Below are positions 58,075 through 64,000 of a DNA stretch of 64,000 bases, in pieces. Location of the stretch: the NCBI RefSeq assembly GCF_008080435.1, contig NZ_VRKN01000004.1, positions 372,001 through 436,000 of the forward strand, given 5' to 3'. The position numbers were made by a program, and so were the translations under genes. The notes beneath the pieces were generated by a model. That model saw only the letters and a program-made list of their open reading frames with translations, ran no database searches and had not been told where the DNA came from. The DNA comes from Enterobacter asburiae. Its GTDB lineage: Bacteria > Pseudomonadota > Gammaproteobacteria > Enterobacterales > Enterobacteriaceae. Numbering within the stretch: position 1 is the stretch's first letter; each line of letters opens with the position of its first letter.

Positions 58075-58785
58075 TTAGATAATCTGCCGAACTTCGTCGA
58101 GTGTGGTGGAACCAGAGGTTCCCAAATCCAGTTTGTTGCCGTCGCTTCCTTTAATCACGCCCTGGACCAGCGCGAACTGCAGCGGCTGCGCCACCAGCTG
58201 GGTCGTGCCGTTGCTGGCGCTGATCGCTACTTTGTAGGAACCGTTTGGTGCTTTAGTGCCGTCGGTCAGGCTGCCATCCCAGGTAAAGGTGTGAACGCCC
58301 GCCTTCAGTTCGCCGATGTCGATGGTACGTACCACGGCGCCGGTCGAGTCGGTGATCGTCGCGGTCACTTTGTCCGCTGGCTGCTGCAACTCAACGCCAA
58401 ACGGCGTGGTGGTGGTAGTGGTGTTGCCTTCGGTGGTGCTGGTGCCCGCCAGAATCGTGGTTCCCGGGATCATCACCCCGTGACCAATCAGGCTTGCCGC
58501 CTGCAGAGACTGGGCACTGTTAATCTGCCCAGAGACGGAGCCGAGAGTGGTGTTGAGTTTCTCAATGCCGCTAACGGTGCTGATCTGCGCAAGCTGCGTG
58601 GTCAGTTCGTTGTTCTGCATTGGGTTGGTGGGATCCTGGTTCTTAAGCTGCGCCACCAGCAGCGTCAGAAAGCTGCCCTGAAGATCGGAGGCATTGCTCC
58701 CGGTGAGGGAGTTAGAACCCGTCGTACTCTTCGTGTTATTAACACCCGAGTTCGTAGGATCATTCACATTTACGGCGATGGACAT
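58075..58785 (-). CDS. flgD: Flagellar hook cap protein FlgD
   Basis: A 236-residue scaffold needed to assemble the hook. The conserved N-terminal part LQGSFLTLLVAQLKNQDPTN PMQNNELTTQLAQ is followed by a Tudor/fibronectin-like part with FTWDGSLTDGTKAPNGSYKV. It contains a short threonine-rich insert near residue 122 (TTEGNTTTTTT), a few residues longer than E. coli. Confidence 0.96.
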   Translation of the reverse strand: MSIAVNVNDPTNSGVNNTKSTTGSNSLTGSNASDLQGSFLTLLVAQLKNQDPTNPMQNNELTTQLAQISTVSGIEKLNTTLGSVSGQINSAQSLQAASLIGHGVMIPGTTILAGTSTTEGNTTTTTTPFGVELQQPADKVTATITDSTGAVVRTIDIGELKAGVHTFTWDGSLTDGTKAPNGSYKVAISASNGTTQLVAQPLQFALVQGVIKGSDGNKLDLGTSGSTTLDEVRQII

Positions 58786-58796
58786 GCATGTCTCCT

Positions 58797-59201
58797 TTAC
58801 TGGCCGAGAGTGAGTGTTTTGAGCATCATGCTCTTCACGGTATTAAGCACTTCGACGTTGGCCTGGTAGCTACGGGAAGCCGACATGGAGTTCACCATCT
58901 CACCCACCACATCCACGTTTGGCATTTTCACGTATCCGCTGGCATCCGCGAGCGGGTTACCCGGCTCATACACCAGCCTGTCCGGCGCCTGGCTCTCAAC
59001 CACATCAGACACCTTCACGCCGCCCGTCGCCGCGCCCGGCGCAGCATCGACCTGAAAGACAACCTGTTTGGCACGATAAGGCTGACCATCTGGTCCGGTT
59101 ACGCTGTCGGCATTCGCCAGGTTACTGGCAGCCACGTTCAGGCGTTTGGACTGCGCGGTTAACGCCGAACCGGCAATATCAAAAATATTCAACAAGGCCA
59201 T
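58797..59201 (-). CDS. flgC: Flagellar proximal rod protein FlgC
   Basis: A 134-residue rod subunit with the usual N-terminal [20 protein letters not shown] then [10 protein letters not shown] and C-terminal [20 protein letters not shown]. It begins 3 bp after flgB. Confidence 0.97.
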   Translation of the reverse strand: MALLNIFDIAGSALTAQSKRLNVAASNLANADSVTGPDGQPYRAKQVVFQVDAAPGAATGGVKVSDVVESQAPDRLVYEPGNPLADASGYVKMPNVDVVGEMVNSMSASRSYQANVEVLNTVKSMMLKTLTLGQ

Positions 59202-59204
59202 CTA

Positions 59205-59621
59205 TCAGTTCCCCCCCTGCAGGACGTTCATCATGCCTTTGATTTGTCCGCCGAGTACGGTCAGGCCCGTCTGGTATTTCAGGCTGTTGTCGGCAAACTG
59301 GGTACGCTCCCGGTCCATATCCACGGTGTTACCGTCGAGTGAGGGCTGATCGGGAATACGGTAAAGTAAATCGGTCGCTGGCGCGGTCATCGTCTGAGCA
59401 GGAATATGGCGAGAGGATGTCATGGCAAGTGCAACACCCGTTCCTTCGGCACGTCCACGCTCCATCACCTTTTTGAGTTCACTGGAAAAATCAATATCGC
59501 GCGCCTGAAACCCCGGGGTATCGGCGTTAGCGATGTTGGCGGCTAAAATCTCCTGCCGCTGGGCGCGTAAATTGAGCGCTTCCTGCTGAAAACGTAACGC
59601 GGCGTCGAGTTTATCGAGCAT
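59205..59621 (-). CDS. flgB: Flagellar proximal rod protein FlgB
   Basis: A 138-residue rod subunit, first gene of flgBCDEFGHIJ. It contains [20 protein letters not shown] near residues 28-47. It is divergent from flgA across 157 bp that holds a probable FlhDC site. Confidence 0.97.
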   Translation of the reverse strand: MLDKLDAALRFQQEALNLRAQRQEILAANIANADTPGFQARDIDFSSELKKVMERGRAEGTGVALAMTSSRHIPAQTMTAPATDLLYRIPDQPSLDGNTVDMDRERTQFADNSLKYQTGLTVLGGQIKGMMNVLQGGN

Positions 59622-59685
59622 GTCTCCTCCGCTGATGGCAAAATTTCAGTTCACAGCTTAAATCTCACCCGGTCTCCCCTATCGA

Positions 59686-59720
59686 CGGAATAAGCGCAAA
59701 ATGCGTCGCTATTTATTCCG
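59686..59720. promoter_or_regulatory. Probable FlhDC binding region between flgB and flgA
   Basis: CGGAATAA and TTATTCCG lie 35 bp apart end to end in inverted orientation, the size and A/T character of the paired FlhD4C2 boxes that drive class 2 operons. It lies between the two divergent starts. Sequence matching to the full consensus was done by eye only. Confidence 0.55.
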
Positions 59721-59778
59721 TTGATGCAAAACCACTGCAGGTAGAATTCATTCAACTCTGGAAACGGTGGAACTTGCG

Positions 59779-60438
59779 ATGCAAACGTTAAAACGTGCCC
59801 TGATGGCAACTTTCTTGCTGTTTAGCCCTCTGGTGCAGGCTGAAGGCTTACAGGATCAGCTGACGGCTTTTTTTGCTGAAAAGCTGGCCGGCTTTAGCGA
59901 TGACGTTACCGTGACCGTGCGCACGCCACCGAATCTGTACCCTGGCTGTGACCAACCGTCATTCAGCGTGACGGGGACCACCAGGCTGTGGGGGAACGTG
60001 AACGTGCTGGCACGCTGCGCCAACGAAAAACGCTATTTACAGGTTGCAGTTCAGGCGATGGGCAATTATGTTGTCGCCGCCGTGCCCATTGCGCGCGGCA
60101 GCGTGCTGCAGACGAACAGCGTGACGTTGAAGCGCGGCCGTCTGGATCAACTGCCTCCACGCACCATGCTGGAAATGAACCAGGCACAGGATGCCGTCAG
60201 CCTGCGTGACGTCGCTCCCGGCCAGCCGATACAGCTCTCCATGCTGCGTCAGTCATGGCGGGTAAAAGCAGGTCAACAGGTGATGGTCGTAGCCAATGGA
60301 GATGGCTTTAGCATCAACAGTGAAGGGAAAGCGTTAAACAATGCCGCGGTGGCGCAAAACGCCCGCGTCAGAATGTCCTCAGGCCAGGTGGTGAGCGGAA
60401 CCGTCGACTCTGATGGGAATATTCTGATTAACCTATAA
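59779..60438 (+). CDS. flgA: Flagellar P-ring assembly chaperone FlgA
   Basis: A 219-residue periplasmic chaperone for FlgI. A signal peptide (about 1-21, ending LVQA) is followed by an SAF-type domain, with NARVRMSSGQVVSGTVDSDG near the C-terminus. I chose the ATG at 59779, which gives the E. coli length and has GGAAC upstream; a GTG at 59767 is also in frame. The first third differs more from E. coli than the rest. Confidence 0.95.
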   Translation: MQTLKRALMATFLLFSPLVQAEGLQDQLTAFFAEKLAGFSDDVTVTVRTPPNLYPGCDQPSFSVTGTTRLWGNVNVLARCANEKRYLQVAVQAMGNYVVAAVPIARGSVLQTNSVTLKRGRLDQLPPRTMLEMNQAQDAVSLRDVAPGQPIQLSMLRQSWRVKAGQQVMVVANGDGFSINSEGKALNNAAVAQNARVRMSSGQVVSGTVDSDGNILINL

Positions 60439-60444
60439 TCTTTT

Positions 60445-60471
60445 TAAAGATTTCGCGGCGCGTGCCGATAA
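60445..60471 (+). promoter_or_regulatory. Sigma-28 (FliA) promoter of flgMN
   Basis: TAAAGATT, eleven bases and GCCGATAA: a near-perfect sigma-28 promoter, 60 bp upstream of flgM. It supplies the class 3 transcript that gives FlgM feedback. Confidence 0.92.
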
Positions 60472-60531
60472 ATATTCCACTAATGATGATGTCAGGCGCA
60501 AACGCCGCGAACCCTCGATGAGGACAACACT

Positions 60532-60825
60532 ATGAGCATTGATCGTACATCAGCCCTGAAGCCGGTAAGCGCTGTACAACCTCGCGAAACGAATGACGCG
60601 ACGACGCAGAAAACGCGTCTGGAAAAACCGTCAACGTCCAACAGCACCAGCGTGACCCTGAGCGACGCGCAGGCAAAACTGATGCAGCCAGGCAGCAACG
60701 ATATCAATATGGAACGTGTTGAAGCGCTGAAAACGGCTATTCGTAACGGCGAGCTGAAAATGGATACCAGCAAGATCGCTGATGCCCTGATTCAGGAAGC
60801 ACAGAGTTTCTTACAGAGTAACTAA
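60532..60825 (+). CDS. flgM: Anti-sigma-28 factor FlgM
   Basis: A 97-residue protein that holds FliA inactive until the hook is complete and is then exported. The C-terminal half (about 58-97, [20 protein letters not shown] then [11 protein letters not shown]) is the sigma-binding region; the N-terminal half is unstructured. AGGA precedes the ATG. flgN follows after 4 bp. Confidence 0.97.
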   Translation: MSIDRTSALKPVSAVQPRETNDATTQKTRLEKPSTSNSTSVTLSDAQAKLMQPGSNDINMERVEALKTAIRNGELKMDTSKIADALIQEAQSFLQSN

Positions 60826-60829
60826 CCGT

Positions 60830-61255
60830 ATGAGTCGACTGTCAGAAATACTGGATCAAATGACGGTTGTCCTGAACGACCTGAAAACGGTAATGGACGC
60901 TGAGCAACAGCATCTCTCTTCCGGTCACATCAACGGCAGCGCGCTGCAGCGTATTACTGAAGACAAAAGTTCGCTTCTGGCAACGCTGGATTATCTGGAG
61001 CAACAGCGCCGCGCTGAGCAAGATCCTAAGCGCAGCGCCAATGACGATATTATTGAGCGCTGGCAGACCATTACCGAAAAAACCCAGCACCTGCGCGACC
61101 TTAACCAGCACAACGGCTGGCTACTGGAAGGTCAGATTGAGCGTAATCAGCAGGCGCTTGAGGTGTTGAAACCGCATAAAGAAACCGGATTGTACGGTGC
61201 GGATGGTCAGACAGCGACTGCGCGTATTGCGGGAGTTAAAAAGATTTCGATTTGA
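60830..61255 (+). CDS. flgN: Flagellar export chaperone FlgN
   Basis: A 141-residue helical chaperone for FlgK and FlgL. It is predicted to be mostly coiled coil (LNDLKTVMDAEQQHLSSGHI, and LLATLDYLEQQRRAEQ). It follows flgM at 4 bp and ends before a terminator. The C-terminus ARIAGVKKISI matches the family. Confidence 0.96.
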   Translation: MSRLSEILDQMTVVLNDLKTVMDAEQQHLSSGHINGSALQRITEDKSSLLATLDYLEQQRRAEQDPKRSANDDIIERWQTITEKTQHLRDLNQHNGWLLEGQIERNQQALEVLKPHKETGLYGADGQTATARIAGVKKISI

Positions 61256-61279
61256 AGCCTGGGCGACAAATCATGCAGT

Positions 61280-61309
61280 GGGGAGCACCATAAGGTGAAC
61301 TCCCCTTTT
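61280..61309 (+). terminator. Terminator of flgMN
   Basis: GGGGAG and CTCCCC with an inner CACC/GGTG stem, followed by TTTT, lie between the convergent flgN and murJ. Confidence 0.85.
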
Positions 61310-61314
61310 GGCGT

Positions 61315-62934
<1,620 letters not shown>

Positions 62935-62979
62935 CTAACCGGATTTCAACGAATTACTATCCGCAGATGTTACAGCGAG

Positions 62980-63903
62980 TTATTCGCTCATGGCATCGCG
63001 CCAGAGCCTTTCTACAATGCGCTGCGCCATAATGGCCTGCTCGCCGGACGTTTCAGGAACCGTCTGATTTTGCACGCAGGTGATAAAGTGGCGGGCACAT
63101 CCTGCGAAACCGCGCTGCTCCAGGGTGCTCTGCCAGCCTGGCGCCGGGAGCGTCACCACGCCGTTGCCCTTCTCTTCCCGCCACTCACGCATGTCCGTAA
63201 TGTCATACAACGCACCGTCGGTCACCGCCTGCACGGATTCACGCTGACTCCCCGCCCGACGGTGCATGCTGGTGGTAATCTGAAGATGCTCAACGGCAAA
63301 GTGGTGTTCCGCGTAGACCATCTGCCCCTGATCGTTCGTCAACAGGGTACCGCTTTTCAGGTGCGCATTGCCGTTGCTCAGCCACAGCGCCGTATCCACA
63401 ACGTGCAGATAATCATCCAGAAGGGTGAAACGCAGATCGTTTGGCCCAATGCTGTCGGTACGGTGCTTGTCCATCCGCAGCGAGGCGAGCGTGCCCGACT
63501 GCGCCTTCAGCTGCTGATACAGCGGCGCGAAGCGGCGGTTGAAGCCCACCATCAGCGTCAGTTTTTTGCGCGCGGCCAGCTCAATCAACCGTTCGGCATC
63601 CTGAACATTTTCAGCCAGCGGTTTATCCACGCAGACGTGAACCCCCAAATTGAGCAGCTCGCTCACCACCTGATAGTGGGTTGCCGTTGAGGTATGCACA
63701 AAAACCGCATCACACTCGCGGGCGAGATCCTGCAGGGAGGCGGCATACGGAATGCGCCAGGTTTCGCAGATACGTTCTGCCTTTTCGCGGGTGGGTGACC
63801 ATGCCCCTTGCAGGGTCCAGTCCGTCGCCGCACCTAAAACAGGCAGCCAGGCTTTTTGCGCGATGCCACCCAGCCCCACCACGCCTACGCGTAATTTTTT
63901 CAC
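62980..63903 (-). CDS. yceM: Gfo/Idh/MocA-family oxidoreductase YceM (MviM)
   Basis: A 307-residue NAD(P)-dependent oxidoreductase of unknown substrate. The Rossmann motif is VVGLGGIAQKA near residues 8-18; the catalytic lysine is in CVDKPLAEN and MVGFNRRFAP follows. The start is a GTG at 63903, 2 bp after the yceH stop, supported by GGGAG and by the E. coli length. Murine virulence phenotypes gave the old name mviM. Confidence 0.94.
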   Translation of the reverse strand: MKKLRVGVVGLGGIAQKAWLPVLGAATDWTLQGAWSPTREKAERICETWRIPYAASLQDLARECDAVFVHTSTATHYQVVSELLNLGVHVCVDKPLAENVQDAERLIELAARKKLTLMVGFNRRFAPLYQQLKAQSGTLASLRMDKHRTDSIGPNDLRFTLLDDYLHVVDTALWLSNGNAHLKSGTLLTNDQGQMVYAEHHFAVEHLQITTSMHRRAGSQRESVQAVTDGALYDITDMREWREEKGNGVVTLPAPGWQSTLEQRGFAGCARHFITCVQNQTVPETSGEQAIMAQRIVERLWRDAMSE

Positions 63904-63905
63904 CG

Positions 63906-64000
63906 TCAGTCTCCCAAATGTACCAGCAATGCATCCAGACGCTGTTTCAGCCCGGCGACCTCGTCTTCCAGCGCCTCTACGCGCGCGGCAAGACTGTCAT
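63906..64000 (-). CDS. yceH: YceH (DUF480), C-terminal end only
   Basis: Only the last 31 codons or so are inside the window. They encode an alpha-helical, heptad-like tail ([20 protein letters not shown]) ending LLVHLGD, the usual C-terminal coiled coil of the YceH/UPF0502 family. yceM begins 2 bp after its stop, as in E. coli. The function of YceH is not known. Confidence 0.88.
   Translation of the reverse strand, partial: DSLAARVEALEDEVAGLKQRLDALLVHLGD

Overview
The window is a chromosomal segment of a motile enterobacterium, most likely Enterobacter or a close relative (Lelliottia, Leclercia). Nearly every protein aligns from recalled family knowledge with an E. coli K-12 counterpart from the 24-25.5 min region, in the same order but inverted in this window. 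Local differences from E. coli are a RAYT gene, an EAL-HDOD/chemoreceptor pair, a LysR/MFS pair and the absence of fhuE. There are no rRNA, tRNA, CRISPR, prophage or integron signals.

Layout. 1-3506: the end of phoQ, roxA, a REP-flanked RAYT gene, pepT. 3757-7552: the spermidine/putrescine importer potABCD, with a one-base deletion at the expected potA start. 7600-10998: a convergently ended EAL-HDOD protein and a divergently transcribed chemoreceptor, where E. coli carries ymfA/ycfZ. 11044-15982: cobB, nagK and the lipoprotein exporter lolCDE. 16239-23833: ycfT, mfd, ldtC, the bhsA/comR pair and ycfJ. 24027-29381: ndh and the hinT-ycfL-lpoB-thiK-nagZ-ycfP operon. 29629-41954: ptsG, then the long leftward run yceD-rpmF-plsX-fabHDG-acpP-fabF-pabC-mltG-tmk-holB-ycfH. 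42095-47388: yceF, rluC and rne with its long autoregulatory leader. 47429-49691: a LysR regulator and an MFS exporter inserted between rne and flgL. 49767-61255: the flagellar cluster flgBCDEFGHIJ and flgKL (leftward) and flgA, flgMN (rightward). 61315-64000: murJ, yceM and the end of yceH.

The genes fall into three functional groups. The envelope group (lolCDE, ldtC, lpoB, nagZ, mltG, murJ, nagK, BhsA) exports lipoproteins and builds, cross-links and recycles peptidoglycan. The lipid group (plsX, fabHDGF, acpP) sits in one transcription unit with ribosomal protein L32 and replication genes (tmk, holB). The motility group (flg genes, the chemoreceptor, probably the EAL-HDOD protein) shows clear sigma-28 promoters at flgK and flgM. 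Well conserved regulatory DNA includes the ptsG Mlc/CRP/SgrS region, an FNR palindrome upstream of ndh, a CRP-like site between bhsA and comR, and the rne leader.

I see no convincing undescribed multi-gene system. Most of the window is core genome. The points most worth checking are the potA start frameshift, the LysR/MFS module with a perfect 21-bp palindrome, the EAL-HDOD/chemoreceptor pair, and the RAYT with its REP pairs. Family assignments rest on recognising the proteins by eye; no database search was run.
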